Part shown: piece after piece, positions 39,903 to 47,457 of the stretch
Layout: every line of letters begins with the position of its first letter
How positions within the stretch are numbered: position 1 is the stretch's first letter
Source: Minisyncoccota bacterium
Lineage (GTDB): Bacteria > Patescibacteriota > Minisyncoccia > Phycocordibacterales > JAGLPS01
Assembly (NCBI GenBank): GCA_023137185.1
Contig: JAGLPS010000002.1
Span: forward strand, 1 to 47,457
Length of the DNA stretch: 47,457 bases
Reading direction: 5' to 3'
Translations under genes and position numbers: made by a program
The notes under the pieces: model-generated
The model's database searches: none
What the model was told of the DNA's origin: nothing
The model's input: only the letters and a program-made list of their open reading frames with translations

Positions 39903-39937
39903 ACCTCGTTTCGCGGTATCGCGAAACGAGGTTTTTG
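39903..39937 (+). terminator. Intrinsic terminator of the 39579 gene
   Basis: 13-bp stem ACCTCGTTTCGCG / CGCGAAACGAGGT with loop GTAT, followed by TTTTG. Confidence 0.92.
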
Positions 39938-39977
39938 TTTACCCCCACACTAAACTTTGGCATTGTCGTGTCCCTTC

Positions 39978-40013
39978 GGTCGTCCCTACGGCAGATCTCC
40001 CGTAGGGACGACC
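39978..40013. repeat. Perfect 14-bp palindrome
   Basis: GGTCGTCCCTACGG, 8-base loop, CCGTAGGGACGACC; an outer GTCCCT/AGGGAGAC pair continues it imperfectly. Confidence 0.92.
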
Positions 40014-40114
40014 ATAGGGAGACAGTATTTTCAAGGACAATGTAACTGTAAAAAGTATGGCTGTGCTTCCCGATATTATGAATACATCGGCTTAGGCGAC
40101 AAAATACTATGTGT

Positions 40115-40137
40115 CTGTGGACACGGCGTGTCCACAG
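40115..40137. repeat. Perfect 10-bp palindrome
   Basis: CTGTGGACAC-GGC-GTGTCCACAG. Confidence 0.9.
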
Positions 40138-40212
40138 GTCTACATACAAAGGGGTTTACGGAGGCGAGGTTTTTGGAAAGGCAAAAGAAGTTAGAATCGT
40201 TGAAGCTTTTTA

Positions 40213-40248
40213 TTAACCAGAATCAGACGATCGTCTGATTCTGGTTAA
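40213..40248. repeat. Perfect 36-base palindrome without loop
   Basis: 18-bp arms meeting at CGA|TCG; arm TTAACCAGAATCAGACGA. Confidence 0.92.
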
Positions 40249-40340
40249 AGAGATTCTGAAAGAAAGTTCAACAGTGTTACGAGGTTGAAAAGTTGTTCTT
40301 ATTGAGGTTTACAAAGGTGTGGGGGTGTACAATAAAGATT

Positions 40341-41189
40341 ATGAAAAATTTTCTGATTCGATTTTGTGTTCTTGTTTTTCTCGTTGTCGCGAATGTTTTT
40401 ATATGGACAGCTGAAGCAGGGAGTAAAGAATTAACTGTCGCGTTTTTAGATATCGGGCAAGGAGACGCGATTTATATTGAAACGCCCAACGGAACACAGG
40501 TTTTGATTGACGGTGGAAGAGGGAAACAAATACTGCGCGCTCTAGGAGACGTGATGCCTCTCTCTGACCGTTCAATTGATATTGTTATCGCGACACATCC
40601 CGACGCGGACCACATAGGCGGGCTTTCTGACGTGTTTGAAAGATATGATATAGGAGTGTTTCTTGAATCGGGTGCGGTGAATGATACAAACATCGCAAAG
40701 GAATTGGAAAAGTTTGTTTTAGGTGAAGGATTAATTCCCATTCTTGCCCGAAGAGGAATGAAACTTTCTCTTGATGAGAATGTTTTTCTCCATATTCTTT
40801 TTCCTGACAGAGATGTTTCGCGTACAGACCCCAATGACGGCTCAATCATTGCCCGTCTTGTGTATGGCGAGTCCAGTTTTCTTTTTACAGGAGACGCATC
40901 GAAGGGGGTAGAAAATTATTTAGTGAAATTGGACGGTGTAGCGCTTCAAAGCGATGTTTTAAAAACGGGGCATCACGGCTCTAAGACATCCACATCAGCG
41001 CTTTTCATTTCCACTGTGACTCCCCAGTACGCGATAATTTCTGCGGGAAAAAATAATTCATACGGACACCCTCATCAGGAGGTGCTTGACACACTTTCTG
41101 ATTTTGACGCGCAGATTCTCAAAACCTTTGAAGAAGGAAATATTATTTTTACTTCAAACGGAGGAGAACCAGTATGCAGAAACAAATAA
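40341..41189 (+). CDS. ComEC-like metallo-beta-lactamase-fold protein, secreted
   Basis: 282 residues from the ATG at 40341 (TACAAT lies 7 bases before it). A signal peptide or anchor ('RFCVLVFLVVANVFIWTAEA') is followed by the fold: 'VAFLDIGQGDAIYIETPNG', the metal motif 'ATHPDADHIGG' (HxDxDH), 'FLFTGDAS' and 'LKTGHHGSKTSTS'. This is the type found at the C-terminus of ComEC/Rec2, where it is thought to degrade the non-transported strand. As the ComEC channel at 34863 lacks it, the two may work together outside the membrane. Confidence 0.92.
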   Translation: MKNFLIRFCVLVFLVVANVFIWTAEAGSKELTVAFLDIGQGDAIYIETPNGTQVLIDGGRGKQILRALGDVMPLSDRSIDIVIATHPDADHIGGLSDVFERYDIGVFLESGAVNDTNIAKELEKFVLGEGLIPILARRGMKLSLDENVFLHILFPDRDVSRTDPNDGSIIARLVYGESSFLFTGDASKGVENYLVKLDGVALQSDVLKTGHHGSKTSTSALFISTVTPQYAIISAGKNNSYGHPHQEVLDTLSDFDAQILKTFEEGNIIFTSNGGEPVCRNK

Positions 41190-41260
41190 CTTGTAACTGG
41201 AAACAAATAACAAATAACTTATAACAAGTAACGTATAACTAAGAACAAATAACTTATAAC
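41181..41260 (+). repeat. Degenerate AT-rich direct repeats
   Basis: Three copies of ACAAATAACTTRTAA near 41182, 41210 and 41245, separated by about 30 bases. Confidence 0.7.
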
Positions 41261-41277
41261 AGATAATAAATTAACTT

Positions 41278-41306
41278 TTGACTAAATTTCTTTATGATGA
41301 TATAAA
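41278..41306 (+). promoter_or_regulatory. Sigma70-type promoter for the 41354 gene
   Basis: TTGACT (41278-41283), 17-base spacer, TATAAA (41301-41306). Confidence 0.72.
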
Positions 41307-41353
41307 TAATTTCAGAAATAACCTGTTCGTAAAAATCAAAAAAGGAGACTGGA

Positions 41354-41644
41354 ATGAACAAAATTATCAAATTTCTTATCCCGTTGGTTTTTTGGCTCTT
41401 TATGGTTTCTGACCATGTTGTTGTCATTAATGAATCTGGCAGTAAAACGGAATTGAATTTCTTTCTTACTTTCAAAGTACTTGGGCATCTTGTTTTTGTT
41501 GGGGGCGTAGTTTTAGCGTTTTTTTCTTGTAAGTTAGTTTTTACCATTTTCGTTATGTTCATTGCATATCTGGTCTTAGGACTCGCACTTGAACTTTTCT
41601 GGCGGTGTATATTTCGCAATCCGAGTTTCTTATTTTTTGAATAA
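41354..41644 (+). CDS. Small membrane protein of unknown function
   Basis: 96 residues, three hydrophobic segments ('IIKFLIPLVFWLFMVSDHVV', 'LGHLVFVGGVVLAFFSCKLV', 'IFVMFIAYLVLGLALELFW') with short loops. No family recognised. Another stand-alone unit: promoter at 41278, AAAGGAGA 5 bases before the ATG, terminator after the stop. Confidence 0.8.
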   Translation: MNKIIKFLIPLVFWLFMVSDHVVVINESGSKTELNFFLTFKVLGHLVFVGGVVLAFFSCKLVFTIFVMFIAYLVLGLALELFWRCIFRNPSFLFFE

Positions 41645-41646
41645 GT

Positions 41647-41683
41647 AAAAACCGCCTCGTTTTTCACGAGGCGATTTTTTTTA
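41647..41683. terminator. Terminator between convergent genes
   Basis: CGCCTCGT-TTTTC-ACGAGGCG followed by ATTTTTTTT; also placed to end rpmB on the minus strand. Confidence 0.88.
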
Positions 41684-41684
41684 T

Positions 41685-41927
41685 TTAAATTATTCCTGCT
41701 TTTTTGAGAGTGGCGTAGGCGCCGTTTTTTTGGATTGTTTTTATTGCTTTCGTGGAGAGATTCAGTGTAATAGATTTCTTAAGTTCCGGAACATAAATTC
41801 TTTTTCTCTGAAAATTAACAAACCTCCGTCTTTTCCCAGTCGGATTAAATTGTGTTGCGCGAGTACGGTTGCTGTATCCGCCGCCAACTTTTGAAGATTT
41901 ATTCGTAACGGGGCAAACTTTAGCCAT
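41685..41927 (-). CDS. rpmB: 50S ribosomal protein L28
   Basis: 80 residues from the ATG at 41927 ('MAKVCPVTNKSSKVGGGYSN'), the family start; the upstream in-frame ATG adds six odd residues. 'RTRATQFNPTGKRRRFVNFQ' and 'KSITLNLSTKAIKTIQKNGA' are typical of L28. Late-assembling large-subunit protein. Divergent from the site-2 protease gene with a 38-base gap. Confidence 0.95.
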   Translation of the reverse strand: MAKVCPVTNKSSKVGGGYSNRTRATQFNPTGKRRRFVNFQRKRIYVPELKKSITLNLSTKAIKTIQKNGAYATLKKAGII

Positions 41928-41965
41928 ATTTGTATAAGGACACATAGTATCATACTATATAGACT

Positions 41966-42583
41966 ATGCAAGGCATTGATTTTGTATTTAGTATCGCGAT
42001 TTTAATAATGTCTGTGGTTGCCCACGAGGTGGCACACGGATATGCGGCATATATGCTTGGGGATAAAACCGCTCAATATGCCGGTCGTCTTACTCTTAAT
42101 CCTGTAAAACATTTGGACCCTATCGGTTCGTTTCTTGTGCCTCTTATTTCATATACATTCGGTGGACTTATTTTTGGATGGGCTAAACCTGTGCCGTATA
42201 ATCCATATAACCTTCCTTCTAAAAAATGGGCAGAACCGTTTGTCGCTTCGGCTGGAATTTTGGCAAATCTTCTTATTGCTCTTGTGTTTGGGCTTATTCT
42301 GCGTTTTGGTGTTGGCTCGTTTCTCCCAGAAACTTTTGTACAACTCACCATAACATTGGTGGCTATAAATCTTGTGTTGGCGGTATTCAATTCCGTGCCA
42401 ATCCCGCCTTTAGATGGTTCAAAAATTCTTTTCGCGTTTCTACCCCCTTTCCATAGTGTTCGTCAATTTCTTGAGCAGAACGGCTTTTTTATTGTTCTTT
42501 TCTTTATCTTTTTCCTCTGGAGATTTATTATTCCGGTTGTAGGATTTCTGTTTTTTCTTATTACGGGCATTTCGATATTCTAA
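41966..42583 (+). CDS. Site-2 protease family (M50) membrane metalloprotease
   Basis: 205 residues, nearly all membrane helices. Zinc motif 'VVAHEVAHGYAAY' (HExxH), 'LTLNPVKHLDPIG' and the second metal motif 'SVPIPPLDGSKILF' (PPLDG). This is the compact group without a PDZ domain. It cuts substrates within the membrane; the substrate is unknown. TACTAT lies 7 bases before the ATG, so it is probably leaderless. Confidence 0.94.
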   Translation: MQGIDFVFSIAILIMSVVAHEVAHGYAAYMLGDKTAQYAGRLTLNPVKHLDPIGSFLVPLISYTFGGLIFGWAKPVPYNPYNLPSKKWAEPFVASAGILANLLIALVFGLILRFGVGSFLPETFVQLTITLVAINLVLAVFNSVPIPPLDGSKILFAFLPPFHSVRQFLEQNGFFIVLFFIFFLWRFIIPVVGFLFFLITGISIF

Positions 42584-42593
42584 AAAGGGACTT

Positions 42594-42730
42594 GTCCCCG
42601 CACCTGTTTTCCCGTAGTATTTTGTCGCTTAAGCCGAGATATATTCATAACATTGGAAAGTATAGCCATACTTTTTACAATTACATTATTCCTGAAAATA
42701 CTGTGACAACGGGGAAACAGGTGTGGGGGC
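42594..42730. mobile_element. Candidate small element, copy B
   Basis: A 21-bp terminal inverted repeat (42594-42614 with 42710-42730) pairs fully if three G-T pairs are allowed. Inside, AGTATTTT/AAAATACT and AAAGTAT-AGCC-ATACTTT repeat the stems of copy A at 40022-40110 on the other strand. The frame seen in copy A is broken here by TAA codons and a 2-base shift. Confidence 0.55.
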
Positions 42731-42852
42731 TTGCGTTTTTAAGCTTCTCATATTAAAGTATCCCTAATTGCTTTCAGAGCATTTTTTGTTTCCGTGGATT
42801 TTCTAGGAAACTAAAAGCTAATCCGCTGACTGGCGGACTAACAGCTATCCAT

Positions 42853-43269
42853 ATGTCAACAGTCAATCAATTAGTAAAAAGAAAAAGAAAGAAAAAAATA
42901 AAGAGAACAAAAACTCTGGCTCTTGCGCGTGGCTTTAATACAATAAAAAATTGTCCCTCGCTGTATGATTCTCCGTTTAAACGAGGTGTGTGCACGAAAG
43001 TTACCACAAAAACTCCGCGAAAACCCAACTCTGCTATTAGAAAAATTGCTCGTGTCCGTCTTACAAACGGGCAAGAAATTACCGCTTATATTCCCGGAAT
43101 GGGACACAATCTTCAAGAGCACGCGGTAGTGCTTGTTCGCGGAGGAAGAGTTCGTGACGTCGGACTTCGTTACACGGTAGTGCGTGGAGTTCTCGATACT
43201 GCTGGAGTTGAGGGCCGTAAAAAAGAAAGAAGCCGTTATGGTACAAAGAAACAAAAAAAAGAAGCGTAA
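42853..43269 (+). CDS. rpsL: 30S ribosomal protein S12
   Basis: 138 residues, with the extended N-terminal form known from Gram-positives ('[20 protein letters not shown]'). The decoding-site loop reads '[11 protein letters not shown]', where E. coli has Lys at 43, and the second loop '[11 protein letters not shown]' has Arg at the position of E. coli Lys88 and is one residue shorter than 'KDLPGVRY'. First gene of the str cluster rpsL-rpsG-fusA-tuf. No Shine-Dalgarno site is seen. Confidence 0.97.
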   Translation: MSTVNQLVKRKRKKKIKRTKTLALARGFNTIKNCPSLYDSPFKRGVCTKVTTKTPRKPNSAIRKIARVRLTNGQEITAYIPGMGHNLQEHAVVLVRGGRVRDVGLRYTVVRGVLDTAGVEGRKKERSRYGTKKQKKEA

Positions 43270-43272
43270 TTT

Positions 43273-43743
43273 ATGCGAAGAAAGATAACAAAAAAACTTG
43301 AGATTCAGCCTGATTCGGTATATAACTCCGTAAAAGTAACGAAGCTTATTAATTTTGTAATGAAGAGCGGAAAGAAAAATACCGCGCGCAAAATTGTGTA
43401 CGGCGCCTTTGACGTAATTAAAGAGAAGGTAAAAGAGGAAGACCCGCTTGAGATATTTGAAGCGGCACTCCGAAACACCGGACCAACAGTAGAAGTTCGT
43501 TCTCGCCGCGTTGGCGGAGCAAATTATCAGATTCCTCGCGAGGCGCGTCCCGAACGTCGTCAGTATTTGGCTATAAAATGGATTATTGACGCGGCGGGAA
43601 GTAAAACAGGTTCTCCTATGCAGGAACGTCTTGCTGAAGAATTTTTGCTTGCAAGCAAAAATGAAGGGGAGGCAGTAAAGAAAAAAGAAAATACTCACAA
43701 GATGGCAGAGGCAAACAAAGCATTTGCTCACTTCGCGTGGTAA
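43273..43743 (+). CDS. rpsG: 30S ribosomal protein S7
   Basis: 156 residues, normal length: '[20 protein letters not shown]', '[20 protein letters not shown]', '[13 protein letters not shown]'. It binds the 3' domain of 16S rRNA and organises the head. Starts 3 bases after rpsL. Confidence 0.97.
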   Translation: MRRKITKKLEIQPDSVYNSVKVTKLINFVMKSGKKNTARKIVYGAFDVIKEKVKEEDPLEIFEAALRNTGPTVEVRSRRVGGANYQIPREARPERRQYLAIKWIIDAAGSKTGSPMQERLAEEFLLASKNEGEAVKKKENTHKMAEANKAFAHFAW

Positions 43744-43822
43744 GAAAGGCAGCTTTCAGCCTTTAGCTCTTAGTTTTTAGGGTTTCCTAAAAGCTAGAAG
43801 CTAGAAGCTAAAAACTAATTGA
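43744..43822. other. Gap between rpsG and fusA with inverted and tandem repeats
   Basis: TTAGTTTTTAG (43770-43780) pairs with CTAAAAACTAA (43808-43818), and GCTAGAA is repeated in tandem. It may attenuate or process the str operon transcript. Similar AGCTTTTAG words recur at 29290, 42822, 45978 and 46110. Confidence 0.5.
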
Positions 43823-45973
43823 ATGAATAGAGATTATCCTTTAGAGAAAGTAAGAAACTTCGGAATTATCGCGCATATTGATGCTGGAAAAACAACAACA
43901 TCCGAGCGCGTGCTTTTCTATACTGGAATGAGCCACAAAATTGGTGAAGTCCATGAGGGAGATACGATTACCGATTGGATGGAACAGGAACGGGAGCGTG
44001 GAATCACCATTACTGCGGCGACAATCACTTGTTTCTGGAATCCAACATATATGCCGATTGAGGATATCTCTAAGAAATGCCGTTTTAATGTTATTGATAC
44101 CCCCGGGCACATTGACTTTACCGCTGAGGTGAAACGTTCTTTGCGCGTTCTTGATGGAGCCGTCGTTGTTTTTGATGGAGTTGCCGGGGTGGAACCGCAG
44201 TCGGAAACAAACTGGCGCTATGCCGATGAAGGAAATGTCCCGAGAATCTGTTTTATAAACAAAATGGATAGAATGGGAGCCAGTTTTGAAAAATCATACA
44301 AGTCAATTCTTGATCGTCTAAGCAAAAACGCCGTACGACTGCAAATTCCTATTGGCGAAGCGGAAAATCACAAAGGAGTTATAGATTTGCTCAGAATGAA
44401 AGCATACTATTTCGAAGGGAAAATGGGGGAACAGGTAAAAGAAGAGGAAATTCCAGCGGAGCTTCTGGAAGACGCAAAAAAATATCGCGCCGAGCTTATT
44501 GAAAAAATCGCTGGACAGGACGATGAGCTCACACACGCTTTTCTTGAAGGGAAAGATATTTCTCTTGAAGACTTAAAAAGAGTGCTACGAAAGGCTGTTG
44601 TTGGAAATAAAATTTTTCCTGTAATGACTGGTTCCGCGCTTAAAAATAAAGGGGTACAACTTATTCTGAACGCTGTTATCGACTACTTGCCTTCCCCTTT
44701 GGATGTGCCTCCTGTTAAGGGGATTGATCCGAAAACCGGTGAAGAAATTTTACGTCACGCAACTGATGACGAGCCCTTTTCAGCACTTGCGTTTAAGCTT
44801 CAGAGTGATCCGTTTGTCGGGCAACTGACTTTTTTCAGAGTATATTCAGGGTCAATTGACGCGGGAACATATGTGTATAACTCAACAACAGAAAAAAAAG
44901 AAAGACTATCGCGTATTGTGCGTCTTCAGGCAGACAAGCGTGAAGAAGTGCAGCGCGTGTATGCTGGAGAAATTGCTGCGGCTGTCGGTTTGAAAGATAC
45001 CAAAACATCTCACACTCTCTGTGATGAAAATAATTCTATTCTTCTAGAAGAAATTAAATTTGTTGACCCAGTTATCTCTCTTCGTATTGAACCAAAAACA
45101 AAAGCTGACCAGGAAAAAATGGGGCTTGCACTTAAACGACTCTCTGACGAAGACCCAACATTTAAAATTAGTTCTAATTCTGATACTGGAGAAACACTTA
45201 TTTCTGGTATGGGAGAGCTCCATCTTGAAATTATGGTTGACCGTCTCAAGAGGGAATTTACTGTTGAAGCAAATGTTGGCAAACCTCAAGTCGCTTATAG
45301 GGAGACAGTTATGATGGAAGCCGAAGCTGAAAATAAATATATCAAGCAGTCTGGAGGTAAGGGCCAATACGGGCACGTCAAAATTACAATTCGTCCGCTT
45401 GACAAAAATATTGATAAAGAAGCCAAAGTGTCTAAGAATGTTACGCGCGAAGTTGGATTTGAATTTATTGATTCTATTAAAGGAGGTGTTATTCCAGCGG
45501 AGTTTATACCTGCTGTTCGCGAGGGAATAAAGGAAGGAATGGGGCGAGGTGTTGTCGCGGGGTATCCGATGGTGGACATCTCCTGTGAACTTACATTTGG
45601 TTCTCACCATGATGTTGACTCATCAGAAATCGCTTATAAAATAGCCGCCTCGCAGGCATTTCAGGATGCCGCAAAACGAGCAAAACCCGTTTTGCTTGAA
45701 CCGATTATGAAGATTGAAGTAGTAACACCGGAGAAATTTATGGGTGATGTGACAGGAAATTTAAGCTCAAAGAGAGGGCAAATTGAGGGAATGGATGAAA
45801 GAGGGGAAGACCTCAAAGTAATCCGAGCGTATGTGCCTCTTTCCGAGCTTTTTGGTTATGTTACGGCGCTTCGTTCAATGACCGAAGGTCGCGCAAGCGC
45901 TAATATGGAGTTTGAGAAATACGATGTAGTTCCTCAAAACGTTGCCCAAACGATTGCAGAGACAAGAAAATAA
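43823..45973 (+). CDS. fusA: Elongation factor G
   Basis: 716 residues. G domain with '[20 protein letters not shown]', '[12 protein letters not shown]', '[12 protein letters not shown]', 'NKMDRMGA'; domain II-V sequences '[18 protein letters not shown]', '[12 protein letters not shown]' and '[18 protein letters not shown]'. It drives translocation on the ribosome and, with RRF, subunit recycling. No Shine-Dalgarno site at the normal distance. Confidence 0.98.
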   Translation: MNRDYPLEKVRNFGIIAHIDAGKTTTSERVLFYTGMSHKIGEVHEGDTITDWMEQERERGITITAATITCFWNPTYMPIEDISKKCRFNVIDTPGHIDFTAEVKRSLRVLDGAVVVFDGVAGVEPQSETNWRYADEGNVPRICFINKMDRMGASFEKSYKSILDRLSKNAVRLQIPIGEAENHKGVIDLLRMKAYYFEGKMGEQVKEEEIPAELLEDAKKYRAELIEKIAGQDDELTHAFLEGKDISLEDLKRVLRKAVVGNKIFPVMTGSALKNKGVQLILNAVIDYLPSPLDVPPVKGIDPKTGEEILRHATDDEPFSALAFKLQSDPFVGQLTFFRVYSGSIDAGTYVYNSTTEKKERLSRIVRLQADKREEVQRVYAGEIAAAVGLKDTKTSHTLCDENNSILLEEIKFVDPVISLRIEPKTKADQEKMGLALKRLSDEDPTFKISSNSDTGETLISGMGELHLEIMVDRLKREFTVEANVGKPQVAYRETVMMEAEAENKYIKQSGGKGQYGHVKITIRPLDKNIDKEAKVSKNVTREVGFEFIDSIKGGVIPAEFIPAVREGIKEGMGRGVVAGYPMVDISCELTFGSHHDVDSSEIAYKIAASQAFQDAAKRAKPVLLEPIMKIEVVTPEKFMGDVTGNLSSKRGQIEGMDERGEDLKVIRAYVPLSELFGYVTALRSMTEGRASANMEFEKYDVVPQNVAQTIAETRK

Positions 45974-46324
45974 AACAGCTTTTAGGGAAGGGAAAACTAT
46001 ATTTACTAATTCCCCCTGCCTTTTAAAGTGAGCATATTATTTTCAAAAGACTCTAACTTGGAAGCTCGGCTTCCAAATGGAAGCCTCAAAATGTGGTGTA
46101 ATAATTTTACAGCTTTTAGGCACTCAGTGTCCAAAATCGTACTTGGAAGCTAAAAGCTTTTAGCTTCCAGAATCTCGCAGTAGCCTCAATTTTCTGCCTC
46201 TTAAAGTGAGGGGCTCTTTTCCCAGAGACCAGCGAGCGCGATTGGCGTAAGAAGAGCAAAAATATAGCAGTATTTTATACGTGCTTTGGAAAAGAGTTAC
46301 GAGTGCCTGTTGACCCTGTAGTAG

Positions 46325-46396
46325 AAATTGACATTGCCCAGCCTTAGTTTGCTTTGGCAAACTAAGGCTGGGCGCGCCAAAGAGCTATGTCAATTT
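46325..46396. repeat. Nested inverted repeat upstream of the tuf promoter
   Basis: Perfect 17-bp hairpin (46336-46352 / 46357-46373, loop TTTG) with core CCCAGCCTTAG, inside an outer pair AAATTGACAT / ATGTCAATTT. Confidence 0.9.
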
Positions 46397-46407
46397 TCAC
46401 TACTGGG

Positions 46408-46435
46408 TTGACTATTAAACGAGTTTTGTTATGAT
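46408..46435 (+). promoter_or_regulatory. Promoter of tuf
   Basis: TTGACT (46408-46413), 16-base spacer, TATGAT (46430-46435); about 155 bases of leader follow. Confidence 0.72.
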
Positions 46436-46596
46436 ATTTTGTACGCTATTGGCGATATTCTTGCCTACCGCAGGTAGATTTGTTTTGTTTAAATATCGCT
46501 AACGCAAAAATTATTATCAACTACTTATTGTAGGAGCTTAGCAGTTCTCGCGCGTTAAGCTCTTATAATAAGGAAATTAATTATTAATAAATTACT

Positions 46597-47457
<861 letters not shown>

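Larger units (their letters stand above)
39941..40326. mobile_element. Candidate small element, copy A
   Basis: Bounded by ACCCCCACAC (39941-39950) and GTGTGGGGGT (40317-40326). Bases 40022-40110 match the reverse complement of 42614-42702 at about 86 percent; nearly all differences are transitions. Contains inverted pairs AGTATTTT/AAAATACT and AAGTAT-GGCT-GTGCTT. Other perfect palindromes are at 39978-40013, 40115-40137 and 40213-40248. A frame without ATG across 39957-40238 gives a Cys-rich peptide ('QCNCKKYGCASRYYEYIGLG') that may be a relic of a protein or chance. Confidence 0.5.
45974..46596. promoter_or_regulatory. Long tuf upstream region with hairpins and two promoters
   Basis: No gene seen. 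Hairpins TTGGAAGC/GCTTCCAA (about 46058) and TGGAAGCT/AGCTTCCA (about 46143), then the large nested hairpin 46325-46396, the promoter at 46408 and a leader with GCGATATT/AATATCGC and GAGCTTA/TAAGCTC stems. A second TATAAT is at 46564-46569. Confidence 0.6.

Noticed and set aside
40213-40248. Palindrome as a terminator
   Set aside because: No U-tract follows and no clear gene ends just before it; listed as a repeat instead.
41181-41275. AT-rich repeats as a replication-origin iteron array
   Set aside because: Only three degenerate copies, no DnaA boxes recognised nearby and no initiator gene.
42871-43731. 286-residue minus-strand frame opposite rpsL and rpsG
   Set aside because: Shadow of two conserved ribosomal protein genes; composition rich in Phe, Ser and Cys, no family motif.
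45044-45610. 188-residue minus-strand frame opposite fusA
   Set aside because: Antisense shadow of EF-G.

Overview
The window looks like a piece of a Candidate Phyla Radiation (Patescibacteria) chromosome, most likely a Parcubacteria-type organism. I judge this from gene content and style, not from a database. The trigger factor lacks its prolyl isomerase domain. The ComEC membrane channel and its metallo-beta-lactamase part are separate genes. tRNAs carry no encoded CCA but a CCA-adding enzyme is present. Many genes have a -10 box 6 to 9 bases before the start codon (leaderless mRNAs). There is a compact type IV pilus operon and many small proteins without clear relatives. TGA is used as a stop (for example at the end of recJ), so the code is standard. 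No rRNA, CRISPR array or insertion sequence was seen.

Layout. 1-411: end of an M23 cell-wall peptidase. 541-6969 (minus): comM, a DksA/TraR zinc-finger protein, a membrane-anchored unknown, and the set pnp - NYN nuclease - rpsO. 7062-9263 (plus): a Xer recombinase, a small lipoprotein-like gene and exonuclease III, followed by a possible structured RNA. 9616-14311: the CCA-adding enzyme, tRNA-Arg(UCG), tRNA-Gly(UCC), a parS-like site, yraN, a tRNA-Pro(UGG) lying inside what looks like a split tRNA-Leu(UAG), a trypsin-like protease whose juxtamembrane part is made of a dispersed repeat, and tRNA-Gly(GCC) with a second copy of its 3' end 181 bp downstream. 14312-22049 (minus): HU, RNase Y, ClpP, trigger factor, two small envelope proteins, pyrophosphatase and NusA, with one small plus-strand gene at 17290. 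22432-29275 (plus): a pilus operon pilB-pilC plus three pseudopilin-like proteins, with a copy of one palindrome on each side. 29576-31464: tpiA-pgk. 31518-36821: a zinc-ribbon protein, two HIT proteins, RecJ, RNase HI and the ComEC channel. 37104-41644: small membrane proteins, CsaA, a NUDIX hydrolase, a cysteine-peptidase-like protein, a 16-codon gene, a ComEC-like metallo-beta-lactamase protein, and many palindromes. 41685-47457: rpmB, a site-2 protease, then rpsL-rpsG-fusA-tuf (tuf runs off the window).

How the genes fit together. RNA decay (PNPase, RNase Y, NYN protein), translation (S15, S12, S7, L28, EF-G, EF-Tu, CCA enzyme, tRNAs) and protein quality control (ClpP, trigger factor, proteases) make up most of the conserved content. 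The pilus operon, the two ComEC parts, ComM, RecJ and the YraN-like protein together suggest natural uptake and processing of DNA, a common inference for these reduced organisms.

Most unusual signals: (1) a complete tRNA-Pro with a 21-bp extended acceptor helix nested between two halves of another tRNA; (2) two inverted copies of a small element whose differences are almost all transitions, some of which keep base pairs as G-U, suggesting a mobile structured RNA; (3) a dispersed palindromic repeat read in frame inside a protease gene; (4) two modes of gene start, leaderless for conserved genes and strong Shine-Dalgarno plus own terminator for small unknown genes; (5) an isolated near-perfect parS site.
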